From contig NZ_SOFE01000023.1 in assembly GCF_004402405.1 (NCBI RefSeq), positions 370,297 through 434,296 on the forward strand: a DNA stretch of 64,000 nt, in the 5' to 3' direction. The translations under genes were made by a program, and so were the position numbers. The stretch comes from Cryobacterium levicorallinum. GTDB lineage: Bacteria > Actinomycetota > Actinomycetes > Actinomycetales > Microbacteriaceae. Shown piece by piece: positions 38,802 through 46,672 of the stretch. The notes beneath the pieces are model-generated. The model saw nothing but the letters and a program-made list of their open reading frames with translations. It was not told the DNA's origin and searched no databases. Positions within the stretch are counted from its first letter, which is position 1, and every line of letters starts with the position of its first letter.

Positions 38802-39944
38802 TCACTCCGCGGCGGCCTGCAGCGCGGCGAGCGGAACCGCGCCGGCGAACACCCGCCCGTCGTTGCTCAGGAACACCGTGACGAGGGAGGTGGTCACGGC
38901 ACGGCCACCGTCGACGGCCGTGGTCAGCTGGTCAAGCAGGGGGTTGGCGCTCAGCTCGGCCGGCACGGCCGCTGCTGGCACCTCGACGATGGTGGACCAG
39001 CCGGTACCCGTCATGACGGGAACCTGACCCGCTGCCGAGCTGTGATCGCCCGGCTGGTCGCCGGTAGCGCCTTCCGTCGGAGCCGGCATGGCCTGTTCCG
39101 TCACGGTGGCCGTGGCCGGGGGCGTGAAGGCGAACAGGTCGGCGTTCGGGGCCGCGAAGTCGATGGCGGTGAAGCCGACCTGGAATGCCGGCGAGCTCTG
39201 CCCCTGGGCCAGCACGGTCACCTGAAGCGGCAGCCCGGTTTCGGAGTCAACGGCGATAGAAACGGATGCGACGAGCGTTTCGGTCGTTTTTGGCGTGAGG
39301 ACCAACTCGTACACGCTGCGCCCCGCGACTCGGGCATCGGTGCCGACCGAGACCGTCGTGCTCGGGTCGAGCTCGCCGAGGAAGCGCTCGGCGAGCTGTG
39401 CTGGCGTCGCGAGGTCGGTGGGCAGCTGTGACTGCAGTTGGGCGGACTTCGCCTGGGCGGTGGCTTCGAGGTCGAGGCTCAGGTGGGTCGCCGCGTTCGT
39501 GTTGGAGTCATACAGCCAGATGTCTCCGCCGTTGTGCACAACATCACGTTCGGCCATGCGGTCTTTGATCTGCACCCGGGACTGGCTTTCGCCGCCGACA
39601 TACACTCGAAATTCGTGCGAGCCGCTCAGCAATTCGAGGGCCGTGGTCACTCCCAAAGGAATAACGCTGTCGTTGCCTTCGGGCAGGGCTCCCGTCATGG
39701 ATTCGCTCATGCCCGCGCTGAGGTCTAGTGACGGAAGGCCCAGTTCCGCTGATTGTTCAACGGTTCCCGAGAAAGCGGACACCGTGCTGTCGTTCACCAG
39801 AAGGAGAACCTGCTCCGGTGTCTTGTCCGGCAGATCGACGGTGGCACCGGCCTGGAGCGGCACAGCAATGACGGCAGCGACAACGACTGCCGGAACGACG
39901 AACGCCGGGAGCCAGCGGAGAGAATTTCGAGACACGAGCTTCAT
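38802..39944 (-). CDS. LolA-like outer-membrane-lipoprotein-carrier fold protein, exported
   Basis: A 380-residue protein from ATG 39944 with an N-terminal signal or anchor (WLPAFVVPAVVVAAVIAVP). The middle (about 40-230) resembles the LolA/LppX-like fold used to bind lipid or report on the envelope (SAFSGTVEQSAELGLP, LTPKTTETLVASVSIAVD). The 140 C-terminal residues are Ala/Thr-rich. It is the first gene upstream of an ABC-2 exporter. Outer-membrane lipoproteins do not exist here, so the fold is probably used for a different lipid-linked cargo. Confidence 0.75.
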   Translation of the reverse strand: MKLVSRNSLRWLPAFVVPAVVVAAVIAVPLQAGATVDLPDKTPEQVLLLVNDSTVSAFSGTVEQSAELGLPSLDLSAGMSESMTGALPEGNDSVIPLGVTTALELLSGSHEFRVYVGGESQSRVQIKDRMAERDVVHNGGDIWLYDSNTNAATHLSLDLEATAQAKSAQLQSQLPTDLATPAQLAERFLGELDPSTTVSVGTDARVAGRSVYELVLTPKTTETLVASVSIAVDSETGLPLQVTVLAQGQSSPAFQVGFTAIDFAAPNADLFAFTPPATATVTEQAMPAPTEGATGDQPGDHSSAAGQVPVMTGTGWSTIVEVPAAAVPAELSANPLLDQLTTAVDGGRAVTTSLVTVFLSNDGRVFAGAVPLAALQAAAE

Positions 39945-39995
39945 ACCGCGATCGTACGCCCCGTACGCCGCACTCAACCGGTGGGGTCAGCGTAT

Positions 39996-40403
39996 TTACA
40001 GGTCCCCGGACTCGCTGCTATCGCGGGTCGGTTCGCTCCGGCTCGGTGCCTCATCGGTGATGCCGATGAATTGACTGCCGATGCCGTCGCACTCGGTGCG
40101 TCCGAGGCCGTCGGCCGGATCGGGCAGTTCATCCGCCCGGTGGTTCGAGCAGGTGATGTAGGTGAAGGTCGGCCACCACTTCTTGGGCCGCACGGCCTCG
40201 GTGTAGCCACAGATGGTGCAGGTGAGCTGCACCCAGACCGGCTTCTTTCCGGTGCGATTCGCGCGCGACTGCAGCAACCAGGCCGGCGGTTCGGCCTCCA
40301 GCCTGGCCAGCTGAGCTTCGCTTAGGCGCGACGGAATACCGTGGCGGGTGGCCATTTCCAGGGGGATATCCAGGCGCAGTGCTACTTCTCGTCGCGTAAT
40401 CAT
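39996..40403 (-). CDS. Conserved actinobacterial protein, possibly DUF5997
   Basis: A 135-residue protein with an N-terminal helix-turn-helix-like stretch (TRREVALRLDIPLEMA), a CTIC pair followed by a third cysteine (ITCSNH) that could hold a metal ion, and a charged tail. I believe it belongs to the family called DUF5997 but cannot check. It lies between the exported LolA-like protein and the divergent HAD gene. No function is assigned. Confidence 0.65.
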   Translation of the reverse strand: MITRREVALRLDIPLEMATRHGIPSRLSEAQLARLEAEPPAWLLQSRANRTGKKPVWVQLTCTICGYTEAVRPKKWWPTFTYITCSNHRADELPDPADGLGRTECDGIGSQFIGITDEAPSRSEPTRDSSESGDL

Positions 40404-40486
40404 CTCAAACTACGATAGGCGCTTTTTAGGGGCCGCGCGGAGCATCCGTTCGCAGCAGGCGCCCGTCACTATGGGAGAATGACCCA

Positions 40487-41365
40487 ATGTCAAACACTCC
40501 GTCCCCGCTGGGGCTGCTCTTGGACGTGGACGGGCCGATTGCGAGCCCGATCACCCGCACGATCAGTACGCCGAGCATTGTGACCGACCTGATCACCCTG
40601 GCCGGGGCGCACGTGCCGATCGCCTTCATTACGGGGCGGTCTGCCGATTTCATTCGCGAGCAGGTCGTCGCGCCGCTCGTGGCCGCGGGTCTGCCCGAGA
40701 ATTTTCGCATGTACGGGGTGTGTGAAAAGGGTGCTGTTTGGTTTCCGATCGGGTCAGACGGCATGGGCACAGTCGTGGTTGATCGGGCCGTCGCCCTACC
40801 GCTGGCCGTCACCGACGAAGTGCGCCAACTGGTCGCCGACTCATTCGCCGCCGAGATGTTCTTCGACGAGACCAAGCAGGCGATGATCTCGGTTGAGCAG
40901 CGCACCGATGTCAGCCGGGCGGCCTTTCAGGCTCGCCAATCCGAGTTCAATGACGCCGCTTTCGCCATTATGGTCGGGCACGGGCTCGGCGTTCGATTCG
41001 AGGATCGCGAAAGCGCCGATGCCTCGGGGCAGATTCCGTTTCGGCTGGACGCCACCATCATCTCGACCGATATCGAATCGGTCACCCTGGACAAGAACCA
41101 TGCGGCCAAGCGGGCACTCGCTTTCTTTGCCGAGAGCGGTCCGCTTCCCCGGTTGTGGCGGTCGGTGGGTGATTCGCGCAGCGACTACCGCATGGCCGAC
41201 CACCTGCACGAGGCCGGCTACGACGTGTCGCACGTCGACGTGCGCCCGGCCGATGGAATTCTCGACCGGCCGTATCCGGTCATCGTCATCGGTGATCAGA
41301 TTCACGATGAAGCCGGGGCAACTTTTCTGCGTTACTGGGTCGACAAGTTGGCGCTACCCGCCTGA
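40487..41365 (+). CDS. HAD-superfamily hydrolase
   Basis: A 292-residue protein with LLLDVDGPIASPI (motif I), ITGRS (motif II) and GDSRSDYRMAD (motif IV), arranged as in HAD subfamily IIB sugar phosphatases such as trehalose-6-phosphate phosphatase. The substrate cannot be named from sequence. GGGAG lies 10 bp before the ATG. It is convergent with the DnaJ gene, 3 bp after its stop. Confidence 0.82.
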   Translation: MSNTPSPLGLLLDVDGPIASPITRTISTPSIVTDLITLAGAHVPIAFITGRSADFIREQVVAPLVAAGLPENFRMYGVCEKGAVWFPIGSDGMGTVVVDRAVALPLAVTDEVRQLVADSFAAEMFFDETKQAMISVEQRTDVSRAAFQARQSEFNDAAFAIMVGHGLGVRFEDRESADASGQIPFRLDATIISTDIESVTLDKNHAAKRALAFFAESGPLPRLWRSVGDSRSDYRMADHLHEAGYDVSHVDVRPADGILDRPYPVIVIGDQIHDEAGATFLRYWVDKLALPA

Positions 41366-41368
41366 TCG

Positions 41369-42298
41369 TCACGCATTAACGAAGCGGATGCCATTCTGCA
41401 GCGTGCTGCGCAGCTCGAAGACCTTCTCGAAGCTGCCCCGTTCCATGCCGATCAGTCCTTCACGCACCACGCCGACCAGTCGTGACCGCGGAATGCCGAT
41501 GATCATCGGGCGGCGGCCGCGCTTCGGCAGGGACACCGCTTCGTCGAGTGCGCCGTCGGGCAGCACGATAATGAGGGCGGTGAAACGCACCTTGAGGGCA
41601 CGCGTAATCGATTTGGCGGCGTCTTCGAACTGATGGATCGGGCGGTCGTCGGGGTCGAGATCGTCACCGACCAGTTCGCCGCGGCGCAGCTGCACCGGGC
41701 CGCCCCAGTCTTCGGAGAGGATGCCGAACAGGCCGGCCGGGCCGAGGATGATGTGGTCGAGTTTGTCGGTCTGCGGGCCGGTGTCGATGTCGTGCCAGGC
41801 GGTGAATCCGATGCCGAGGTTGGCCACGAGTTGGGCGGTGGCCTCCTCGGCGAGGGCCTTGGCGAGGCAGTGGCGCACGAGACGTGGGGCGCTGCGGATC
41901 AGGGCTGGCGCGTACGGATCGTCGATGACGGTACCGCGGCCGGCCCATTCGCGCACGAGATCCAGGTATCTCAGGCGTGCCTGGCCGCCGGGGTGACCGT
42001 GCATGCGGGTTTTCAGGCTGGATTTCGTGGCCGGGCCACGGGCGGCAGGAGCGGCGTAGGCATCCGCTTCTGGATCGGTGTCACCGAAGCGACGGCGATC
42101 GTAGGCCGCCCGGTGATCGGGAGTACCGATGCGTTCCCACGCCAGCTGAACGGCATGAAACCGGGTCGCGCTGCCTCCGACGTCGGGGTGAGTTTTGCGC
42201 AGGAGGAGCCGGTAGGCACGGCGCAACTCGTCGTTGGTCGCCGTCGGGCTCACGCCGAGCACCTCGTAGGGGGTGGATGCGGCCGGGCTGTCATGCAT
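41369..42298 (-). CDS. DnaJ domain protein with NERD-like domain
   Basis: A 309-residue fusion. Residues 9-68 are a J domain with HPD at 37-39, so it can stimulate an Hsp70 ATPase. After a linker, about residues 145-230 resemble a nuclease-related domain (NERD): IGFTAWHDIDTG, DKLDHIILGPAGLFGILSEDW. It lacks the glycine/phenylalanine and zinc-finger regions of DnaJ. NERD domains are thought to bind or cut nucleic acid, but the usual catalytic acidic residues are only partly visible. A 17-bp palindrome lies 33 bp upstream of the start. Confidence 0.75.
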   Translation of the reverse strand: MHDSPAASTPYEVLGVSPTATNDELRRAYRLLLRKTHPDVGGSATRFHAVQLAWERIGTPDHRAAYDRRRFGDTDPEADAYAAPAARGPATKSSLKTRMHGHPGGQARLRYLDLVREWAGRGTVIDDPYAPALIRSAPRLVRHCLAKALAEEATAQLVANLGIGFTAWHDIDTGPQTDKLDHIILGPAGLFGILSEDWGGPVQLRRGELVGDDLDPDDRPIHQFEDAAKSITRALKVRFTALIIVLPDGALDEAVSLPKRGRRPMIIGIPRSRLVGVVREGLIGMERGSFEKVFELRSTLQNGIRFVNA

Positions 42299-42330
42299 CC
42301 TGAACGGTACCTTTCTGCGGGTGCGAGCAG

Positions 42331-42347
42331 ATCGTCTCAGAGACGAT
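42331..42347. promoter_or_regulatory. Perfect palindrome upstream of the DnaJ-NERD gene
   Basis: ATCGTCTC-A-GAGACGAT is a perfect 8+1+8 palindrome, 33 bp above the start codon on the minus strand. It does not match the HspR (HAIR) or HrcA (CIRCE) consensus, so it would be an operator for a different regulator. Confidence 0.5.
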
Positions 42348-42427
42348 GAGAGAATTTACCGTATCGCGGGAATCTGACATCCCGCCGAGGGCGCCGGTCT
42401 CACAGCAGCGAGGGTTCAGCGTGGCTG

Positions 42428-42592
42428 CTAGTCGCGCAACAAGTGGAACGGGATCGCCATAGAGAGAGACACGCATAGAATTCCGGCTACGAAGGTCAGT
42501 CCCATCAGCGACGTGACGGAGAACGCCAGACCGAACAGCCAGAGGCCGAGGACGAAGATCGCGAACGCGGCGATAAAGGCGACAATGTGCAT
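42428..42592 (-). CDS. Small membrane protein, two predicted helices
   Basis: A 54-residue protein beginning MHIVAFIAAFAIF from ATG 42592, with an AAAGGG ribosome site 7 bp upstream. It has two hydrophobic segments (about 3-23 and about 28-47) and a short tail FHLLRD. It lies between the SRAP gene (91-bp gap) and the DnaJ gene, all on the minus strand. I do not recognise it; a housekeeping membrane role or a toxin-like small protein are both possible. Confidence 0.55.
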   Translation of the reverse strand: MHIVAFIAAFAIFVLGLWLFGLAFSVTSLMGLTFVAGILCVSLSMAIPFHLLRD

Positions 42593-42683
42593 GGGAAACC
42601 CTTTCACGGCAGTGCCCGGTGTTTTCGCCCAGCAACTGGTTTGAACGTACTTATTCGAGCGTACCGGCTGGGGCCGATCGGAA

Positions 42684-43403
42684 TTACAGGGAATCGCCGA
42701 CGATCGCGTCGAGCGGCTCGATCAGTTCGGGTCCATTGCCGACGACCGGCGCTACCGCGTAGAAGTTCAGTGTTTCCACAACCTCATGGGATGCGGCGAC
42801 GGCAGCATCGACGAGCGTCTGGTCGCCGTCCGTGGCCGAATCCAGCCACTGGTCCCACCACTCCTCGGGCAGGGGAACCGGGGTGCGGTCGTGAATCTGC
42901 GTGAGAGGGCCCAGAGCATCCGTTGTCAGGATTGTGGCGGACAGCACCCACCGCGCTGGGTCGTCGTCGGCGGCCGCCGGATTCTTCCACCAGGCGTACA
43001 AGCCGGCGAAGGCGAGCGGAAGGCCGTCGTCCGAGTGGATGAAGTACGGCTTCTTCGTAGTTCCGTCGGTGTGCCACTCGTAATAGCCGGTGGCCGGCAC
43101 GAGCGCACGCCGGGAACGCACCGACGTTTTGAAGGTCGGTTTCTCGGCGGCGGTCTCGGCTCGCGCATTGAAGGTCGGGAACTTCGAGGTGGGCTCGGTG
43201 GCGAAGGCCGGAATCAGGGACCAGCGCGCCGATTCCAGCCGGCGCACGGCCGGATCGGTGCGCGCCGACTCGAGCACGATGGGGATCTGCTCCGTTGGCC
43301 GAATATTCCACGAGGGTTCCGGCAGGTTCTCTCCCTCATGCTCGACGTCGAACATGGCAGCCAGATCGGGCGCCGTATCGGTAATGATGAATCGACCACA
43401 CAT
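42684..43403 (-). CDS. SRAP domain peptidase (SOS response-associated; YedK/HMCES family)
   Basis: A 239-residue protein from ATG 43403, so that Cys2 (MCGRF) becomes the N-terminal nucleophile after Met removal. Conserved residues follow: RPTEQIP, NARAET, GYYEW (catalytic Glu) and IHDRTPV (His). The family crosslinks covalently to abasic sites in single-stranded DNA and shields them. It suits a DNA-damage setting with PafBC encoded in the same window, although no PafBC motif was found at its promoter. It is divergent from DUF3097, 59 bp away. Confidence 0.94.
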   Translation of the reverse strand: MCGRFIITDTAPDLAAMFDVEHEGENLPEPSWNIRPTEQIPIVLESARTDPAVRRLESARWSLIPAFATEPTSKFPTFNARAETAAEKPTFKTSVRSRRALVPATGYYEWHTDGTTKKPYFIHSDDGLPLAFAGLYAWWKNPAAADDDPARWVLSATILTTDALGPLTQIHDRTPVPLPEEWWDQWLDSATDGDQTLVDAAVAASHEVVETLNFYAVAPVVGNGPELIEPLDAIVGDSL

Positions 43404-43462
43404 GTCTCCAGAATACCGTTGCCTACCTAACGTATTGGTGAGCATCAGCTAGCGTCGATGCA

Positions 43463-44299
43463 ATGGACGATCGATACAGCGCAGACGTGCTCTCCCCCGG
43501 CTGGCGCGAGGCCGGTCGCATCATTATTCCGACCCAGGAAGCGACCAGGGACCTCGTGGTGGAAGAGGTTGCGACCGGGTTCTGCGGGGCCGTCATTCGG
43601 GTCGAGAAGAAGATCGTCACTCTGGAAGACCGCCACGGCAAGCTCCGCCTGTTTCCGCTCGGCTCGGGGTTTCTTATCGACGGTAAACCGGTCACACTGA
43701 TAGCTCCGACCATGGCGGCAGGCCTCGGCCGAGTGCGCACCGCCTCGGGCTCAACGGCGGTTCCGGATGCCCCGGCGCGCGTCGCGCGCGCCAGCCGGAT
43801 CTTCGTTGAGGGCCGGCACGACGCCGAACTCGTGGAGAAGGTCTGGGGTGCCGACCTGCGTATCGAGGGCGTCGTCGTCGAGTACATCGAGGGCGTAGAC
43901 AACCTGGACGAGATTCTGCGCGCGTTCCGACCGGGTGCCGGGCGCCGCGTCGGCGTGCTCGTCGACCACCTCGTGCCGGGGTCGAAGGAGAGTCGCATTG
44001 CGGAGGCTGTGGCGCGCGGGCCGTTTGCGGCGAACGTGCTGGTGGTAGGGCATCCGTTTGTCGACGTGTGGCAGTCGGTGAAACCGGCTCGCGTCGGCCT
44101 CGCCGCCTGGCCCGAGATACCGCGAAACATCGAGTGGAAGCACGGAATCTGCGCGACACTCGGCTGGCCGCACGAAGAGCAGGCTGATATTGCCAGGGCC
44201 TGGCAGCGTATCCTCGGCCAGGTGCGCACTTTTGCCGATCTGGAGCCGCAACTTCTCGGCCGGGTGGAACACCTGATCGACTTTGTGACAGCGGAATGA
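43463..44299 (+). CDS. DUF3097 family protein
   Basis: A 278-residue actinobacterial protein. After an N-terminal beta-rich domain (about 10-75), a central segment RIFVEGRHDAELVEKVWG and following EYIEGVDNLDE resembles the Toprim-like arrangement of conserved acidic residues, and GVLVDHLVPGSKE follows. No enzymatic function is established. The ATG at 43463 is near a weak ribosome site. It is divergent from SRAP and 309 bp upstream of cspA. Confidence 0.85.
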   Translation: MDDRYSADVLSPGWREAGRIIIPTQEATRDLVVEEVATGFCGAVIRVEKKIVTLEDRHGKLRLFPLGSGFLIDGKPVTLIAPTMAAGLGRVRTASGSTAVPDAPARVARASRIFVEGRHDAELVEKVWGADLRIEGVVVEYIEGVDNLDEILRAFRPGAGRRVGVLVDHLVPGSKESRIAEAVARGPFAANVLVVGHPFVDVWQSVKPARVGLAAWPEIPRNIEWKHGICATLGWPHEEQADIARAWQRILGQVRTFADLEPQLLGRVEHLIDFVTAE

Positions 44300-44440
44300 C
44301 GGTTTTGTCGTCGTTTTCGGTAATTTCGCATTCGCGGTCATTCCCAGTGGTGGACCCGGAGTTCACCCCTTTTCCGCAGCAAACGACACGCTTTCCGGTA
44401 AAAAAGGCGCTGAATTCCGAAACCATCCAGACTTGTGGGC
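44300..44440. other. Intergenic stretch upstream of the cspA promoter
   Basis: No gene is supported here. The frames that cross it are shadows. It is moderately AT-rich toward 44400 (AAAAAAGGCGC) and contains no long repeat. Confidence 0.4.
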
Positions 44441-44608
44441 TAGTGTTGGACTCGAAGTTGTAGTGCTTGCACGTCTTAAACGCATTGATCGTGATTCATC
44501 TGGATCACAGTTAGTGCGCCACATTCCTTTCGGAAGCGGACGACGAATACCGCGACGAACGGTCCCGACAGTCGGGGCCGGTCTAACACTCCTGGAGGAG
44601 TTTTACAA
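44441..44608 (+). promoter_or_regulatory. Putative cspA promoter and long 5' leader
   Basis: TAGTGT at 44441-44446 resembles a -10 hexamer; the upstream -35 is poor. If used, the transcript would have a leader of about 150 bases, as in many cold-shock mRNAs. At its end the inverted repeat ACTCCT-GG-AGGAGT (44588-44601) contains the GGAGGAG ribosome site, 8-10 bases from the ATG. Confidence 0.45.
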
Positions 44609-44812
44609 ATGGCAACAGGTACCGTGAAATGGTTCAACGCTGAAAAGGGCTTCGGCTTTATCGCACCCGACGACGGAAGCGCCGATGTTTTCGCGCACTA
44701 CTCCGCGATCGCGTCGAATGGCTACAAGTCCCTCGATGAGAACCAGAAGGTCGAGTTCGAGGTAACCCAGGGCCCCAAGGGTCCTCAGGCCGAGAACATC
44801 CGCGCCCTCTAA
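44609..44812 (+). CDS. cspA: Cold-shock protein, CspA family
   Basis: A 67-residue single cold-shock domain with the RNA-binding motifs KGFGFIA (RNP1) and DVFAHYS (RNP2). It binds single-stranded nucleic acid and melts RNA secondary structure at low temperature. It is monocistronic, has a strong GGAGGAG site inside an inverted repeat and is followed by a clear terminator. Which paralogue of the genome it is cannot be said. Confidence 0.96.
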   Translation: MATGTVKWFNAEKGFGFIAPDDGSADVFAHYSAIASNGYKSLDENQKVEFEVTQGPKGPQAENIRAL

Positions 44813-44824
44813 ATAGAGCTTGCG

Positions 44825-44863
44825 AAGAACGCCTCCCGCTCAGGCGGGGGGCGTTCTTGTTTT
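44825..44863 (+). terminator. Intrinsic terminator of cspA
   Basis: AAGAACGCC with an inner CCCGC pairs with GCGGG and GGCGTTCTT around a TCAG loop, followed by TGTTTT. This is the strongest classical terminator on the left side of the cluster. Confidence 0.9.
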
Positions 44864-44883
44864 AATCCTCGTGGCTGACCGGT

Positions 44884-45363
44884 CTACTTCACCAGGTCCT
44901 GCCACCCATCACCGTCGACATACTCGAAGATCAGGTTGGTCTCGGTGTGGGCGACGGCCGGATGCTCCGCGAGATGTTCCAGCACAAAGTCGCGCAGGTG
45001 CGAGGCATCCGCTGCAGCCACGTGCAGCAGGTAGTCGTCGGCACCGGCCGTGTGGAAGAGCCCGATCACACCGGGCCAGTGCGGGGCTGCATTCCGAAAG
45101 TCATCGATCTGCACCCGGGCATGTTTGGCCAGCCGCACCGAGATAAGCGCCTGCAGGCTGGCGCCGAGCGCGGCCAGGTCGATATTGGCCCGGTAGCCAC
45201 GGATATGGCCGAGCTGCTGCAACCGACGCAGTCGCAGCGATACTGTGGACTCGGCCACTCCGATCTCGCTGGCCAGGGCCGCACCGGAGGCCCGAGCATT
45301 GACCGACAGGGCGCGCAGCAGTGCACGGTCGACCCGGTCAAGTTCCGGCTTCTTTGATTCCAT
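44884..45363 (-). CDS. Lrp/AsnC family transcription regulator
   Basis: A 159-residue protein with an N-terminal helix-turn-helix (VNARASGAALASEIGVAESTV) and a RAM ligand-binding domain. It is divergent from the trans-sulfuration gene across 106 bp and very likely senses an amino acid to control it, as Lrp-type regulators commonly do for a neighbouring catabolic gene. The ligand is not known. Confidence 0.9.
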   Translation of the reverse strand: MESKKPELDRVDRALLRALSVNARASGAALASEIGVAESTVSLRLRRLQQLGHIRGYRANIDLAALGASLQALISVRLAKHARVQIDDFRNAAPHWPGVIGLFHTAGADDYLLHVAAADASHLRDFVLEHLAEHPAVAHTETNLIFEYVDGDGWQDLVK

Positions 45364-45469
45364 CAGCAGACTCCCTTATTCCTAGCAAGCTTATGCGATT
45401 CGGGTTTGTTATTTGCAAGGGTCTGCATAGTCACTTGCGTTCAAGGGCAGAACCTGTTTCTGTTGGCTC

Positions 45470-46672
45470 ATGTTGCCACCGCTGTCACATATCGAAACCG
45501 TTGCCGTGCACGCCGGAATGGACGGTCTTACCGAGGCCGGAACGCACGTTCCGGGCATCGATCTGTCCACCACCAATCCGCTGCGCGGAGTGGAGTCTGG
45601 CGGGGATTCTTACGAAAACCTCGCCACCGGCGGCACGCCGGAACCCGGCGATTCCGCCGTCTACCAGCGACTGTGGCAGCCAGGCGTCGCCCGGTTCGAG
45701 AACGCACTGTCGGCCCTGGAACGAACCGCCGGCACCGTTGCCTTCGCCACCGGAATGGCGGCCCTGACCGCAACCCTTATTGCCACCGTGACGGCCGACA
45801 AACCGCACATTGTGGCGCTGCGTCCCCTGTATGGCGGTACCGATCATGTTCTCGCGAACGGGCTGCTCGGCACGACGGTCACCTGGACCGACCTGGCCGG
45901 CGTTGGTGCGGCCATCCGCTCAGATACCGGTCTGGTCATTCTGGAGTCACCGGCCAACCCGACGCTTGAGTTGACCGACATCCGGGCGGTGGCGGATGCT
46001 GCCGGTTCGGTTCCCGTGCTGGTGGACAACACCTTTGCGACGCCCGTGTTGCAGCGCCCGGTCGAGTCGGGCGCCACGCTCGTGCTGCACAGTGCGACCA
46101 AGTTTCTCGGCGGTCACGGCGATGCTATGGGCGGCACGGTGTCCGGGCCGGCCGAGTGGATGGTGCGGCTGCGACAGGTACGCGCGCTGACCGGCGGCCT
46201 GCTGCAGCCGTTCAACGCATACCTGCTGCATCGCGGGCTGCGCACCCTGCCGATTCGGGTGCGCGCCCAACAGACGAGTGCTGGCGAGATTGCTGACCGG
46301 CTCAGCGCCCATCCGGCGCTGACCCGGGTGCTCTACCCCGGGCTGCCGGGCCAGGACCCGCACGGGCTGATCGGCAGGCAGAGCGCCGGGGCCGGGTCCC
46401 TGATCGCGCTCGATCTCGGCTCCTTTGCCGCCGCTGTGCGCTTCACCGAGGCGCTGCGACTGATCACCCACGCGGTGTCACTCGGCGGGGTTGATTCGCT
46501 CGTGCAGCATCCGGCCTCGCTCACCCACCGACCGGTGGCGGCTGATGCACGACCGGGGGCCGGCATCGTGCGGCTGTCGATCGGGCTCGAGCACGTCGAC
46601 GATCTGATGGACGACATCCTCACAGCCCTGCTGGTCGCCCGCGTGCCGGTGGGAGCAGTCGCGACGGCCTAG
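45470..46672 (+). CDS. Cys/Met-metabolism PLP enzyme (cystathionine/methionine gamma-lyase type)
   Basis: A 400-residue trans-sulfuration family enzyme. The PLP-binding lysine is K211 in [12 protein letters not shown]; the cofactor phosphate region [10 protein letters not shown] and the [12 protein letters not shown] loop are also conserved. Family members split methionine, cystathionine or homocysteine, or make cystathionine, and motifs do not fix the specificity; the adjacent Lrp-type regulator favours an inducible catabolic lyase. Its 3' end overlaps the convergent helicase by 4 bp. Confidence 0.88.
   Translation: MLPPLSHIETVAVHAGMDGLTEAGTHVPGIDLSTTNPLRGVESGGDSYENLATGGTPEPGDSAVYQRLWQPGVARFENALSALERTAGTVAFATGMAALTATLIATVTADKPHIVALRPLYGGTDHVLANGLLGTTVTWTDLAGVGAAIRSDTGLVILESPANPTLELTDIRAVADAAGSVPVLVDNTFATPVLQRPVESGATLVLHSATKFLGGHGDAMGGTVSGPAEWMVRLRQVRALTGGLLQPFNAYLLHRGLRTLPIRVRAQQTSAGEIADRLSAHPALTRVLYPGLPGQDPHGLIGRQSAGAGSLIALDLGSFAAAVRFTEALRLITHAVSLGGVDSLVQHPASLTHRPVAADARPGAGIVRLSIGLEHVDDLMDDILTALLVARVPVGAVATA

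Noticed and set aside
44433-44627. A 64-residue open frame that overlaps the cspA start
   Set aside because: It overlaps cspA in another frame, has no family similarity and no ribosome site of its own, so it looks like a shadow of the leader.
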